Assembly (NCBI GenBank): GCA_903927025.1
Contig: CAIYLG010000035.1
Coordinates: 1 to 64,000 of the forward strand
Direction of reading: 5' to 3'
From: an uncultured Armatimonadota bacterium
GTDB lineage: Bacteria > Armatimonadota > Fimbriimonadia > Fimbriimonadales > Fimbriimonadaceae
Length of the DNA: 64,000 bases
Shown here: positions 17,184 through 25,999 of the stretch, piece by piece
Numbering within the stretch: position 1 is the first letter of the stretch
How the letters are laid out: each line of letters starts with the position of its first letter
Translations under genes and position numbers: made by a program
The notes under the pieces: model-generated
What the model was told of the DNA's origin: nothing
Seen by the model: the letters and a program-made list of their open reading frames with translations, nothing else
Database searches by the model: none

Positions 17184-18452
17184 TTAGGCGACAAGATTTG
17201 CAGCAGATTCACCGGCAACACAACCGGTCGCAAACGCCGCCTGCAGGTTGTAGCCGCCGACTGCGCCTGCAACGTCCAACACTTCGCCGCAGAGGAAAAG
17301 CCCTGGAGTGACCTTAGATTCAAGGGTCTGCGGGTTCACTTCATCGAGTGAGATTCCTCCGGCAACTACTTCCCCCTTCTCAAGCGGCACCGTGCGAACC
17401 GGCCCAAGAGACCAGCCTTTCAACACTTCCACGAGCCTATTGCGCGCCTTCTTCTCAAGTTTGCCGTTTAGCGTATCGGCCGGCACCTGAGCGGCTTCCA
17501 GTAGCGCAGGCACCAGTCGTGATGGAATAAGGTCTTCGATCACCGAGGAGACAAGGCGGCGCGGTGCCGAACTCACCAACCCCAACATTCGCTCGGCGAC
17601 CTGCTCAAAGCTGCTGTCCGGTTCAAGGTCAATTTGAAGGATGACTTCCCCCTCCTGGATCTTTTCGGCAACCTCGCGGCTAATTCCCAGCACGCACGGA
17701 CCGGAAACCCCATGGTGCGTAAACAATAGGTCTCCGCGCCAGCGAGCAAGTTCCTTGCCCCCGAACCGAGCCTTGAGCGCGCAGTCCCGAAGGGCTATCC
17801 CGGACCGCTCAGCATCCCCTTCCTTCATCTGCATGTACATCGGGGCAAGCGCGGCACGGACCTTCACGATCGTATGGCCGAGCGACTTCGCCCACTGCCA
17901 GCCGTCGCCGGTGGTACCGCTGTTGGGGTAGGAACTGCCGCCGGTGCAAACGATCACGGCGGCGGCAGAGGTGGTCTCATCCTCGCCATCCGGATTTGAG
18001 TAAGTCACCGAGAATCGGCCAGCCTCATCTCTTGTGATCCCCTTGACTGAATGCTCAAGTCGAAGGTCCACTCCTGCATCCACCAGATAAGTCTGGAGAA
18101 TACGCACGACGTCTCTGCTCGTCTGCCCAACCGGAAAGATCCTGCCGTCTTCTCGGGTGTAAACCTCAAGACCACGGTCAGTAAGCATCTCTAGAATCTT
18201 TGTGTTTGGAAACTTGTAGACGGAAGGGCGGATAAATCGAGCCTCGTTAGGGCGAAATCCCTTCAGCACGTCCTCCACGGTTCCAGCGTGGGTGATATTG
18301 CACTTTCCTCCCCCAGAGATCAGAATCTTGGTTCCCACCCTGGGTGTCTTTTCAAGAAGCAGAACCTTGGCACCGAGGGTAGCGGCACGCCAGGCGGCGA
18401 TAATCCCAGCCGCGCCAGCCCCAACGACGATGATGTCCGAATCGCTCTGCAT
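17184..18452 (-). CDS. BaiN/HI0933-like NAD(P)/FAD-dependent oxidoreductase
   Basis: A 422-residue flavoprotein of the conserved BaiN/RdsA-like family. The start at 18452 overlaps the upstream hydrolase stop by one base and places the dinucleotide motif at the N-terminus (DIIVVGAGAAGIIAAWRAA). Family blocks are LLEKTPRVGTKILISGGGKCN, VIVCTGGSSYPNSGTTGDG, LFTHHGVSGPCVLGIS and the C-terminal LFLCGEVLDVAGAVGGYNLQ. Some relatives are proposed to reduce steroid intermediates, but most have unknown substrates, so no reaction is assigned. Confidence 0.88.
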   Translation of the reverse strand: MQSDSDIIVVGAGAAGIIAAWRAATLGAKVLLLEKTPRVGTKILISGGGKCNITHAGTVEDVLKGFRPNEARFIRPSVYKFPNTKILEMLTDRGLEVYTREDGRIFPVGQTSRDVVRILQTYLVDAGVDLRLEHSVKGITRDEAGRFSVTYSNPDGEDETTSAAAVIVCTGGSSYPNSGTTGDGWQWAKSLGHTIVKVRAALAPMYMQMKEGDAERSGIALRDCALKARFGGKELARWRGDLLFTHHGVSGPCVLGISREVAEKIQEGEVILQIDLEPDSSFEQVAERMLGLVSSAPRRLVSSVIEDLIPSRLVPALLEAAQVPADTLNGKLEKKARNRLVEVLKGWSLGPVRTVPLEKGEVVAGGISLDEVNPQTLESKVTPGLFLCGEVLDVAGAVGGYNLQAAFATGCVAGESAANLVA

Positions 18453-19270
18453 CAAGAAACAAAACCGTGCGAGGCAAGCCATCGCTGGGCGAGCCCTCGC
18501 CAATCAGTTGCTCCGCCTGCACGACCCAGACCAAAACCGTGCGGACCATCTTCAACAACCCTGAGTTCAAATGGGATGCGATGACCGGCAAGCGCAGAGG
18601 CAAACATGAGCGAATTTTCGACTGGCACCACAGTGTCGTTTGCTCCGTGAACCAAAAAGCATGGGGGTGTCTGGAGGGAAACGTTCCGCTCGCTGCTCAA
18701 TGCGTTCACTAGCTCAGGCGATGCGTTGGGTCCCAACAGGTTGTCCCGAGAACCTCCGTGACCCAGCGGTCCCATCGTGATCACCGGATAAATCAGGATC
18801 CCGACATCGGGTCTTGAACTCGCCAATTCCACCGGGTCCACGTGGTTATCTGGGTGTCCACTGTCAAACATCGTCACCGCAGTCGAGGTCAGGTGCCCTC
18901 CCGCTGAAAAGCCGATGATTCCAATCTTCTTTGGGTCAATACCGAGTGGGGCAGCATTCGCTCGGACGTATCGAATGGCGCGATTAGCATCGCCGACTTC
19001 GACAGGATGGTGATACTTTGGACCGAGCCGATACTTGAGCACGAGCGCCTTGATGCCTATCGACTCCAGCCACTGCGCAATCGGAACACCCTCGTGATCC
19101 GCCAACCCGCCATATCCTCCCCCTGGGCACACCACGAAGCCCGGGCGAAGCTTGCTGGTGTCGGGAGGACTAACCTCTGTTAAAGTCGGAGTGTCTTCCG
19201 GCGCGGTTCCCTTCGCACCAGGTGCGTCCCCTTCCCAAAGACGATGGACAAGATTGTTTTGCGCGCTCAT
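18452..19270 (-). CDS. Alpha/beta hydrolase, acetyl-esterase type
   Basis: A 272-residue esterase-like protein. The oxyanion region is VVCPGGGYGGLADHEG, the nucleophile Ser is in IGFSAGGHL (about residue 131) and the acid/His pair is in HGANDTVVPVENS and EDGPHGFGLG. No signal peptide is visible, so it is predicted cytoplasmic. It overlaps the sialate O-acetylesterase-like gene by 4 nt upstream and the BaiN-like gene by 1 nt downstream. Pairing with another esterase suggests removal of acetyl groups from carbohydrate. Confidence 0.85.
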   Translation of the reverse strand: MSAQNNLVHRLWEGDAPGAKGTAPEDTPTLTEVSPPDTSKLRPGFVVCPGGGYGGLADHEGVPIAQWLESIGIKALVLKYRLGPKYHHPVEVGDANRAIRYVRANAAPLGIDPKKIGIIGFSAGGHLTSTAVTMFDSGHPDNHVDPVELASSRPDVGILIYPVITMGPLGHGGSRDNLLGPNASPELVNALSSERNVSLQTPPCFLVHGANDTVVPVENSLMFASALAGHRIPFELRVVEDGPHGFGLGRAGGATDWRGLAQRWLASHGFVS

Positions 19271-21243
19271 TTGACCTCGTTCTTATCCCAATTGTCCGTT
19301 CGAAACGGAACAGAGGGAAGCCCGGTCGTATTGTACAGGCTACAGTCAGGATTATCGGCCCACCCATAGCGCACCGCTACCGGGTGTGGGACATCTGGGC
19401 AAGTGAGGACGATAGCCTCACCCTGAATCTTCGCGCTTGCCCAATAAAACTTGTGGTCTGCGCCGGCAACGGCAAACCCACGCGGCGCCTGCCCATCAAT
19501 CGTTTTCAATCCGTCTTCCGCATGGCGAAAGTAGGCTCGAACCGTGTCGCCAGTGGTGGTCATGTATTGAAACTGTGGGCCGGTCCAAATCTCATGCTTG
19601 CCGTAGTCCCGAGACAGCGCGATCAACGACAGTCGGCGTCCAACCTCACGCTTGTTGGCGGGATGGATTGTTTCAGCCTCTCCTAGGTCAATCGCAACCG
19701 CCATGCCGGTGTGGGGAAGCTTGAGCGCAACCGCCTGCGCCTCCCGCAATTCGGCCCAGTCACTGTCAGAAGGCGCTTCCTGACGTGGATGGAAATTGGC
19801 AAGCTGAACAAAATAGAACGGCAAGTCCGCCTGTCCCCATCGTTGTCGCCAGTCTCGAATCAGGGTCGGGAACATCTCTTTGTAGCTGGCTGCCTCCCCC
19901 GCGTTCGACTCACCCTGGTACCAGATGAAGCCTTTGATCCCGTAGGGAATCAGCGGAGCAATCATTCCGTTGAACAATCCGCCAGGAGCCTTTGGGCTAC
20001 CCGGTCCTAGAGGCATATGGGGTGCCTGCTCGCTGACGTCAACTTTGCGCTCGACCTTTTCAAACCAATCGCCCGACAAATTGATGGCGTCGGAACCGTC
20101 GCTGTCAAATGGGAATACACGCATCTGCTCTGGCATCCCGGTAAAGCCACACTGTCCCTGAGCGGCAAACACGCGAATCGCGATGGTGTTCTGACCGCTG
20201 ACGGGGATTCCCGGCGAGACTCGATAGGAGCGGAGCTCCTTGAGGGGGTCGGAAGCAACTTCTTTGGTGGCGCCAACCTTGGTGCCATCAAAGTACGTGT
20301 CATCGTAATCGCGAATGGGGCCGAGTTCGATTCGGAGGGCCTTCCCTTCCCAAGCGGCGGGAAGATCGAAGGTTCTGCGAAACCAAACGGCGCCGTCGAA
20401 CGGCTTGCCGTCAGTTTGCGGTTCCATGCTGTCGACTGTGGCGGGCAGCTTCACCACCTTCCAATCGGTTTCATAAATGTGCGGCTGCGCCCACCCTTTA
20501 AGGTGCCCCTCATTTCCATTGTCGGACCGGGAGGCGACCCATTTGTGAAGGTCTGTCTTGAACGCTTCATTCTTCGCCTGAAAGTCCCTAATCTGGTCCA
20601 GGTATGACACCACAACCGATTTCAGTTTAGGGTTGGCGGTCAGCGCCTCTCGGCTCGTCCACGCCTCGGCTCGCGTGCCGCCCCATGAGGACTGGATGAG
20701 GCCCACTGGCACACCCAGCTTGGTCTGGAGCTCATGTCCAAAGGCGAGGGCAACGGCAGAGAATGTGCCAACCGAAGCCTTAGAAGCTGGAGTCCACACA
20801 CCACGGACCGAACCGGCAGGTACCTCACGCGACACCTTCGAGACGGTGAACATTCTCAGGTCGGCGTTCGCCTCGTCCTTCGCCTGCGCGTAGTCATTTG
20901 CCAAAGACTCTGGACGTTCCATGTTGGATTGGCCCGAGCAGACCCAAACTTCACCTACATCGACATTCTTAATCGTCACCGACGACTGAGGGGCGGAAAT
21001 CACCAGTTCGTAGGGGCCACCAGCGGTCATTGGGGCAAGCTTCGCCATCCATTTCCCATCATCGCCAACCTTCGCGACAACCGATTGGCTCGCCAATGAA
21101 ATCGTCACCGTTTGCCCGGCTGTGCCGGTTCCAAAAATGGGAACAGCCATTCCCCGCTGGAGCACCATGTTGTCGGAAAACAGTGGATTCGGTTTAAGCG
21201 GCTGCTGGAACAGCGTTAACGTCGCGATCAGGCAGGCTAACAT
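19267..21243 (-). CDS. Secreted sialate O-acetylesterase-like SGNH hydrolase
   Basis: A 658-residue exported protein with a short N-terminal signal (MLACLIATLTLFQQ). An immunoglobulin-like N-terminal domain contains LFSDNMVLQRGMAVPIFGTG. The SGNH nucleophile is in VWVCSGQSNME (Ser at about residue 115) and the distal Asp/His is in AIDLGEAETIHPANKREVG. A jelly-roll insertion contains AVWFRRTFDLPAAW. The size and WYQGESNAGEA block match sialate O-acetylesterases, which deacetylate sialic acids or other sugars. It overlaps the downstream alpha/beta hydrolase by 4 nt. Confidence 0.88.
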   Translation of the reverse strand: MLACLIATLTLFQQPLKPNPLFSDNMVLQRGMAVPIFGTGTAGQTVTISLASQSVVAKVGDDGKWMAKLAPMTAGGPYELVISAPQSSVTIKNVDVGEVWVCSGQSNMERPESLANDYAQAKDEANADLRMFTVSKVSREVPAGSVRGVWTPASKASVGTFSAVALAFGHELQTKLGVPVGLIQSSWGGTRAEAWTSREALTANPKLKSVVVSYLDQIRDFQAKNEAFKTDLHKWVASRSDNGNEGHLKGWAQPHIYETDWKVVKLPATVDSMEPQTDGKPFDGAVWFRRTFDLPAAWEGKALRIELGPIRDYDDTYFDGTKVGATKEVASDPLKELRSYRVSPGIPVSGQNTIAIRVFAAQGQCGFTGMPEQMRVFPFDSDGSDAINLSGDWFEKVERKVDVSEQAPHMPLGPGSPKAPGGLFNGMIAPLIPYGIKGFIWYQGESNAGEAASYKEMFPTLIRDWRQRWGQADLPFYFVQLANFHPRQEAPSDSDWAELREAQAVALKLPHTGMAVAIDLGEAETIHPANKREVGRRLSLIALSRDYGKHEIWTGPQFQYMTTTGDTVRAYFRHAEDGLKTIDGQAPRGFAVAGADHKFYWASAKIQGEAIVLTCPDVPHPVAVRYGWADNPDCSLYNTTGLPSVPFRTDNWDKNEVK

Positions 21244-21323
21244 AGGTTTTGACGGTCTTGCGAACTTATAAAGACGGATGAAACGGGGGAGATGGTCTCA
21301 CCTATCGAGGGGCTGAGCCCCTT

Positions 21324-22166
21324 CTAACCCGCGGAAGGTCTGTTCCAGATATCTCGGAAATACGCAACATCCGCCTTGAGCTTTTCCGTTCGAGTACGTT
21401 CATCTTCCTCGTCGTAAAACGGCATGAACACGAACGTGCCGTCAAATGAATGGGCCTTTAGCGCCTCAGCGACGCGGACCCAGTTCGTTACTCCGTCCGA
21501 AAGCATGGAAAAGTTCCGGCGCCAGCCCTTATCGTCCTCTTTAGCTAGAGAATCCTCACGCCAGGTCACCGTGTCCTTCAGTGCCAGCCAGGCGCAGTAG
21601 TCGCCGAGAAGGCTGACGGAGTAATCCCAAGGTTCAAACCCTTGAAAGCTCTGATTGCCCGGGTCCAGTTCCACCCCTATCCACTCCGCTGGCAAACCAT
21701 TCACCAGGTTGAAGGCAGCACTGGCGCTGGTGATGAGCGTATTGTGGTGCACCTGATAGATCGCCCGGATACGGTGCTTTGCGCATGCTTCCGCCACCCG
21801 GTCCATCTCTCCCTTAGCCTTTCGCAAAGCATCTCGTGCGCTCTGTCCGGCCTTAGGAAACCAACCCATCCGAAACTCTTGAATCCCGCAGTCGGCAAGG
21901 AGCTTGATCGGGCTGTCCTCACCTGCCAAAACCTCGCTGGAGTAGGTGGTGGAGGCGTGAACAACCTTGAGCCCAGTACGTCGGAGTTCACCCAGGAACT
22001 TCGGCAAAGTCTGAGCCAGCGTCTCCTCCTCGACGAGATATCCGGACCGGACCACGACGTTGGTTGTGTCGAGACCACTTGCCGAAACGAGATCAGCAAG
22101 CTGAGTCGCGCCGAAATCTCGGTACAGCTTGGGAAACAGGCTCCAGACTGGTGCGGGCATCGCCAA
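21324..22166 (-). CDS. Sugar phosphate isomerase/epimerase-like TIM barrel
   Basis: A 280-residue protein of the xylose isomerase-like TIM-barrel family. Supporting segments are ADLVSASGLDTTNVVV near the N-terminus, the central IRAIYQVHHNTLITSASAA, the metal-ligand-like GVELDPGNQSFQG and LALKDTVTWRED towards the C-terminus. It starts one base before the stop region of the M32 carboxypeptidase gene and is followed after 80 bp by the sialate O-acetylesterase-like gene, supporting a carbohydrate role. Substrate is unknown. Confidence 0.75.
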   Translation of the reverse strand: MAMPAPVWSLFPKLYRDFGATQLADLVSASGLDTTNVVVRSGYLVEEETLAQTLPKFLGELRRTGLKVVHASTTYSSEVLAGEDSPIKLLADCGIQEFRMGWFPKAGQSARDALRKAKGEMDRVAEACAKHRIRAIYQVHHNTLITSASAAFNLVNGLPAEWIGVELDPGNQSFQGFEPWDYSVSLLGDYCAWLALKDTVTWREDSLAKEDDKGWRRNFSMLSDGVTNWVRVAEALKAHSFDGTFVFMPFYDEEDERTRTEKLKADVAYFRDIWNRPSAG

Positions 22167-23663
22167 CTACCCGACCAGCCCGTAGATGTCTCGATACTTT
22201 AGGTTCGCGTACTCCAGCCAGTCCCCAGATTCCATCGGTCGGCCGGTGACATCCGTGACCAGTTGACGCGGGCGCACCAGCTTTGCCTTGCTGTAGACCC
22301 TGTCCACCAGCCACCCGAGAATTGGAGCGAAATCACCCTGTGCCATAAGGTCTTCTGTGTTCGGGAGGTCCTGTTGCAGTCGCTTCCACATCTGGGCGCC
22401 GATGAGGTTGCCCATTGCGTACGTCGGGAAGTAGCCCACGGAACCGCGGCTCCAATGGACATCCTGAAGGCAGCCGATCGAGTCAGTGGAAGGCTTAATC
22501 CCGAGGTAATCCTCATACTTGGCATTCCAGGCTTCGGGAAGATCGTTGATCGCCGTTTTGCCGGTGAGTATCTCGACTTCAAGTTCGAACCGAACGAGGA
22601 TGTGGAGGTTGTAGGTGAGTTCGTCGGCTCCCACCCGGATGAAGGTGGGCTCGACTTTGCTGTAGGCGCGGTAGAACGACTCGCTATCGAAACCCGAGAG
22701 CACCGGGAAGGCAGCCTGCAGCGAAGGGAGAAAATGCTGCCAAAATCCTCGCGACCGGCCGATGATGTTCTCCCAAAGGCGCGACTGGCTCTCGTGAACG
22801 GCCAGGGAGATTCCACCCGCAAGTGGGGTTCGATCCCACTTAGGCGGCGAATTCTGCTCGTAGAGGGCATGCCCCATTTCGTGAAGCGAAGACGAAACGA
22901 TCCCCTTGAGGTGACTGCTCGCCCGAGTGGTCATCCGGATGTCTCCGTACGAGCTCCCCGAGCAGAACGCGTTGGGGGCTACATTGAGTCGCCCACGATT
23001 GAAGTCAAACCCGATGTCGCCGAGGGTGGCTTCCGCGAAGTCGCGAAGTTGCGGCACGTTCCAATCCTGGGTCAGGGCGGAATCATCAACCGGACGGCCG
23101 TTCTCCCGGATCTCTCGGACGAGATCGACAATCGGCTGTTTAATCTCGCGGAACATTGTGTCGGCGTCGGCAAAGGTAGCGCCCTCCTCGTACAGGTCGA
23201 TGAGCGCATCGTACACATGGTCGGTGTAGCCGAGCAACTCCGCGGTTTCGCCTGCGATGTCAAATAGCTGCTGGAGATAGGGGGCGAGGAGGTCAAACCG
23301 ATTCTCTGCCTTTGCCTGCTTCCATGTCTCGTACGCGTCGGAGGAGACCTGCGACTTCCGCGCCACGAGTTCGGCTGGGAGCTTGGTTTCGATATCCACT
23401 TCCCGCCGCAGGGCTCGAGCCATCGCCGCGTCTTCGCTCCCCGGCTCCGCTTCTGCCTCCAATGCCTCCAGTGCTCGCCGCACCTCGTCGCTCGTAAGAA
23501 GAGCGTGGGACTTGGAAGTAAGGATGCCCGTATGAGCAGTCCGCGCCGCCGCTCCGCCCGCCGGCATCAGCACCTGTCGGTCCCAATTCATCAACCCAAC
23601 CGCCGCCTCCAGCGCGTTGTAGTCGGCATAAAGCCCAAGCAGCGTATCCCGTGCGGATGACAT
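22167..23663 (-). CDS. M32 family metallocarboxypeptidase (copy 1)
   Basis: A 498-residue zinc carboxypeptidase of the Taq type, cytoplasmic, trimming C-terminal residues. The zinc HExxH is HEMGH at residues 261-265. Other family blocks are MNWDRQVLMPAGG, DIRMTTRASS, WDRTPLAGGISLAVHESQSR, WENIIGRS, ELTYNLHILVRFELE, DVHWSRGSVGYFPTYAMGNL and the C-terminal PMESGDWLEYANLKYRDIYG. It heads a minus-strand group. A second M32 gene lies 2.3 kb upstream at 26000-27478. Confidence 0.95.
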   Translation of the reverse strand: MSSARDTLLGLYADYNALEAAVGLMNWDRQVLMPAGGAAARTAHTGILTSKSHALLTSDEVRRALEALEAEAEPGSEDAAMARALRREVDIETKLPAELVARKSQVSSDAYETWKQAKAENRFDLLAPYLQQLFDIAGETAELLGYTDHVYDALIDLYEEGATFADADTMFREIKQPIVDLVREIRENGRPVDDSALTQDWNVPQLRDFAEATLGDIGFDFNRGRLNVAPNAFCSGSSYGDIRMTTRASSHLKGIVSSSLHEMGHALYEQNSPPKWDRTPLAGGISLAVHESQSRLWENIIGRSRGFWQHFLPSLQAAFPVLSGFDSESFYRAYSKVEPTFIRVGADELTYNLHILVRFELEVEILTGKTAINDLPEAWNAKYEDYLGIKPSTDSIGCLQDVHWSRGSVGYFPTYAMGNLIGAQMWKRLQQDLPNTEDLMAQGDFAPILGWLVDRVYSKAKLVRPRQLVTDVTGRPMESGDWLEYANLKYRDIYGLVG

Positions 23664-24067
23664 GCCGAGAGTTTATCCGAGGCGCGCAGCCCCTCCGGAT
23701 GGAGCTCTTGGTTCACCCAGCCTGCGGCGTGATGCTTCAGCGCACGCTCCCGGGGGCCTTGTACTCTCCTAGGCTTATGTCGCGGCGGAAACCGCAAAGC
23801 GGTTGTTTATGTGAAGCGAAGGTTTGGGACGACGCAGTCGGCCCTAACCTGGAATTTAGTGCAGATCGCGTCGAAAGTCCGAGGGACGAAGTCCCCCCGC
23901 GACGCAGCGATGCCTTGCAGGTGCGCGCGTTTTGGGTTGCTGGCATGTCCTTGTTGCCGAGAGAACTCCAACGTGCATCACTCGGCCTGAAGGCACGCTC
24001 ATCAAGCCGTGCAAACCCAGCGCTCCATCCGCGGCACGGTTTCCACCACGCCGCGATCAGGTGCGAG
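23664..24067. other. Intergenic stretch without recognisable gene
   Basis: About 400 bp between the M32 gene and a small minus-strand membrane protein. Open frames run on both strands, but their translations are Arg/Ser/Pro-rich and match nothing I know. Short inverted repeats are present (AACCGC-AAA-GCGGTT near 23791, GCGTCG/CGACGC around 23868-23905). It has the flavour of dispersed non-coding repeat sequence. Confidence 0.4.
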
Positions 24068-24274
24068 TCACGGGTGGCGGATCCACTCATGAAAGGATTC
24101 ACTCAACAACGGAGCACCGTCATAGAGCAAACAGGCGCTGACGATGAGCAAAAAGGGGGTTAGCCGAAAGCCCTTCTGCTGGCCCTTAGGCGCACGCGAA
24201 CGCTTAATCGCCAAGGCTACAGCCCAGATAAGCAGAGCAATCGTCGCAATGTTAACTGCTTCGCTAAACTCCAT
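24068..24274 (-). CDS. Small two-helix membrane protein, 68 aa
   Basis: Unknown function. Two hydrophobic helices (about residues 7-25 and 38-56) are separated by a basic loop (KRSRAPKGQQKG), giving an N-out/C-out or reverse hairpin topology. The hydrophobic pattern is convincing, but no ribosome binding site is clear, and an overlapping plus-strand frame is also open. It sits in the accessory patch between the two M32 genes. Confidence 0.45.
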   Translation of the reverse strand: MEFSEAVNIATIALLIWAVALAIKRSRAPKGQQKGFRLTPFLLIVSACLLYDGAPLLSESFHEWIRHP

Positions 24275-24399
24275 TTCTATGGCTTGGGCGCGACATCCTT
24301 GGTTTTGGCGGCCCCTGTCGGAACTTCATTCCATTAACTAGGAATCCGCCATCTCAACATCACTAATGAGTCCTCGAGCATTGCTGACTAGAGTGGATT

Positions 24400-24711
24400 A
24401 TGCGCCGAGTTCTGCAGGGGCTGACAATGGTTGTTCTGGCTTTGGTTGGGCTAGGCCTTGGCTTCTATGCAGCAACGGTCGAGGCGCCTATCCACTTTGA
24501 ATTCCTACACGTGGATTACGCGGATCCGGATCAACCGGGGCACCTAAAAGGCATGCTGGTTTCCTTGCCTGAGCTGTTGCTGCACACGTCGATCGCAGTT
24601 GGAAGCCTGGCGGTCGCATTTTGGCTATGGCGTTGCCTGAAAAAGTCAGATCCCCCTCATCTCCGATCTAGACTGTGCCGGGAACTGGCCTCCTTGCGGT
24701 GGCTCTGCTAG
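24400..24711 (+). CDS. Small membrane protein, 103 aa
   Basis: Unknown function. Helix 1 (about residues 5-25, GLTMVVLALVGLGLGFYAA) could be an uncleaved signal anchor. A polar stretch with FEFLHVDYADPDQPGH follows, then helix 2 (about 58-78) and a basic C-terminal tail. ATG start. It lies just upstream of the first 65-bp direct repeat (24765). Confidence 0.5.
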   Translation: MRRVLQGLTMVVLALVGLGLGFYAATVEAPIHFEFLHVDYADPDQPGHLKGMLVSLPELLLHTSIAVGSLAVAFWLWRCLKKSDPPHLRSRLCRELASLRWLC

Positions 24712-24764
24712 AACCTTCTCGGTCTCCAACGGTGCGTTCCGTCTGTCACATCGTTCGCTACGAT

Positions 24765-24830
24765 AGCGTCTTCGCGGCAACCGTTCGCTGGATCAGGTAA
24801 GCCCCTCAGGCTAACGAGTTTTGGAGTTGA
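24765..24830 (+). repeat. 65-bp direct repeat, copy 1
   Basis: It matches 25839-25902 with few differences. The shared core includes CCGTTCGCTGGATCAGGTA and GGCTAACGAGTTTTGGAGT. The two copies are in the same orientation, about 1.07 kb apart, and enclose the DUF433/DUF5615 pair. Confidence 0.8.
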
Positions 24831-24933
24831 GTCTTGAGCGCTGCGGTCTGGTTCAGTGCTGCTTGTTGGCAACCAAATGTCCGTTGATCTCAGCGCTTCG
24901 CTGATACACTGTTGTGCGTAGGAATTGAATGTC

Positions 24934-25164
24934 ATGATCACGATCGACGAAGCTGTAAAATCCGATCCCGAGATCCTTGGAGGCACGCCTTGCTTCGCAG
25001 GCACGCGCGTCCCGGTTCGAAATCTGTTCGATTACTTGGAAGGCGGGACGGGAATCGACGCTTTCCTCGAGTCATTTGACTGGGTGTCTCGTGAACAGGT
25101 CGTCACGGTTTTAGAACATTCGGCGACCCAGCTCGAGGCCCTGCACACTGCTCGTCCCTCATGA
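24934..25164 (+). CDS. DUF433 antitoxin-like protein
   Basis: A 76-residue protein, probably the DNA-binding antitoxin of a VapBC-like pair. ATG 24934 is preferred because TAGGA lies 8-10 bp upstream. Typical DUF433 blocks are DPEILGGTPCFAGTRVPV and the helical VSREQVVTVLEHSATQL. Its stop overlaps the next start (ATGA, 25161-25164), the usual toxin-antitoxin arrangement. The family is expected to repress its own promoter, and a possible -10 TACACT lies at 24905-24910. Confidence 0.85.
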   Translation: MITIDEAVKSDPEILGGTPCFAGTRVPVRNLFDYLEGGTGIDAFLESFDWVSREQVVTVLEHSATQLEALHTARPS

Positions 25165-25484
25165 GGGTGCTGTTAGACGAATGCGTTGACCCCAAAGTGA
25201 GCTCGTTCTTTTCGGAAAGATTCCAAGTCACCCACATCAAGAGTCTTGGCTGGCTTGGAGTTAAAAATGGTGAATTGGTGGCTCGCGCCGATCAGATGTG
25301 CGATTTGCTTTTCACGATTGACTCGAACATGGCATTTCAAACCAGTCTCAAAGGCCTAAGTCTTAGAGTGGCAGTCGGCAAGGGCCACTTTCGGGGTCTA
25401 GAAGCCTATCGTGAACCCGTTCGAAATCTCGAAAGGGTTGCGGAATCGATCCAACCTGGCACTTACCATTTCTTAGCTGAGTGA
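25161..25484 (+). CDS. DUF5615 PIN-like toxin
   Basis: A 107-residue predicted RNase toxin of the DUF5615 (Mut7-C-like PIN) family, partner of the DUF433 protein. Acidic catalytic residues are expected in MRVLLDECVDP (D6, E7) and in LLFTIDSNMAF, with KNGELVARADQMCD between them. Length and order match many DUF433-DUF5615 pairs. Translation is coupled by a 4-nt overlap. The module is enclosed by 65-bp direct repeats. Confidence 0.85.
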   Translation: MRVLLDECVDPKVSSFFSERFQVTHIKSLGWLGVKNGELVARADQMCDLLFTIDSNMAFQTSLKGLSLRVAVGKGHFRGLEAYREPVRNLERVAESIQPGTYHFLAE

Positions 25485-25524
25485 CAATTGCTCTGGCCCT
25501 TTTCTTCACCGTAGTTGGTTTGTG

Positions 25525-25704
25525 TTAACTGTCGCCCGGACACGATAAGCCTTCGCCCAGGAGCAGCAAGCCCAGATCGTGGACGTAAAACCCAATGTCC
25601 AGCCGAATGTCTATCTGCCACTGAGGTGGATCAGGAACTTTCTTCGCGATCGCAAGTATTCGATCCTCAGGATACTGCTTGAACTCCATGAGGTCCGTTC
25701 TCAT
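25525..25704 (-). CDS. Possible small protein, 59 aa
   Basis: Unknown, weakly supported. Reading the minus strand from ATG 25704 gives MRTDLMEFKQYPEDRIL, then KKVPDPPQWQIDIRLDIGFY and a stop at 25525. The acidic/aliphatic composition looks more protein-like than the Arg-rich plus-strand frame over the same bases. No clear ribosome binding site is present. It could be a real small gene or the remnant of a longer one, convergent with the toxin gene. Confidence 0.3.
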   Translation of the reverse strand: MRTDLMEFKQYPEDRILAIAKKVPDPPQWQIDIRLDIGFYVHDLGLLLLGEGLSCPGDS

Positions 25705-25838
25705 GCCTTTTTCGCTACGGGGGCCATTTTAGTCCGCACACAATCCGGTGAATTTTATCGAATCGGACTCAGACGGGTTCACATACAGCGGACCCTTTTC
25801 AGGGTAGGTGAATGGGGCATCGCATCTTTCACCACGGT

Positions 25839-25902
25839 AGCCGCTTCGCGGCTACCGTTCGCTGGATCAGGTACGCCCTACGGGCTAACGAGTTTTGGAG
25901 TG
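25839..25902 (+). repeat. 65-bp direct repeat, copy 2
   Basis: Second copy of the repeat at 24765-24830. Here the 5' part is a perfect hairpin, GGTAGCCG-CTTCG-CGGCTACC (about 25837-25857), partly decayed in copy 1. Together with the possible 59-aa gene, this accounts for most of the 515-bp gap between the toxin gene and the second M32 gene. Confidence 0.8.
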
Positions 25903-25999
25903 AATCAAGGTCTGACATGGAAAAAGTCCAGCAGTCCCAGATCGCTGACTAGGCATTCGCCGGTTCATAACGGCGAATGCCTATTGCCCTGATCAAACC

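Noticed and set aside
21630-21665. GGTTCAAACCC resembling a tRNA T-arm
   Set aside because: It lies inside the sugar isomerase-like coding sequence and no acceptor, D or anticodon arm can be built around it.
23651-24163. Overlapping plus- and minus-strand frames upstream of the first M32 gene
   Set aside because: Arg/Ser/Pro-rich translations typical of GC-rich non-coding DNA.
25579-25992. Plus-strand 137-codon frame across the second direct repeat
   Set aside because: It reads through the repeat element, has no homologous look and no ribosome binding site.
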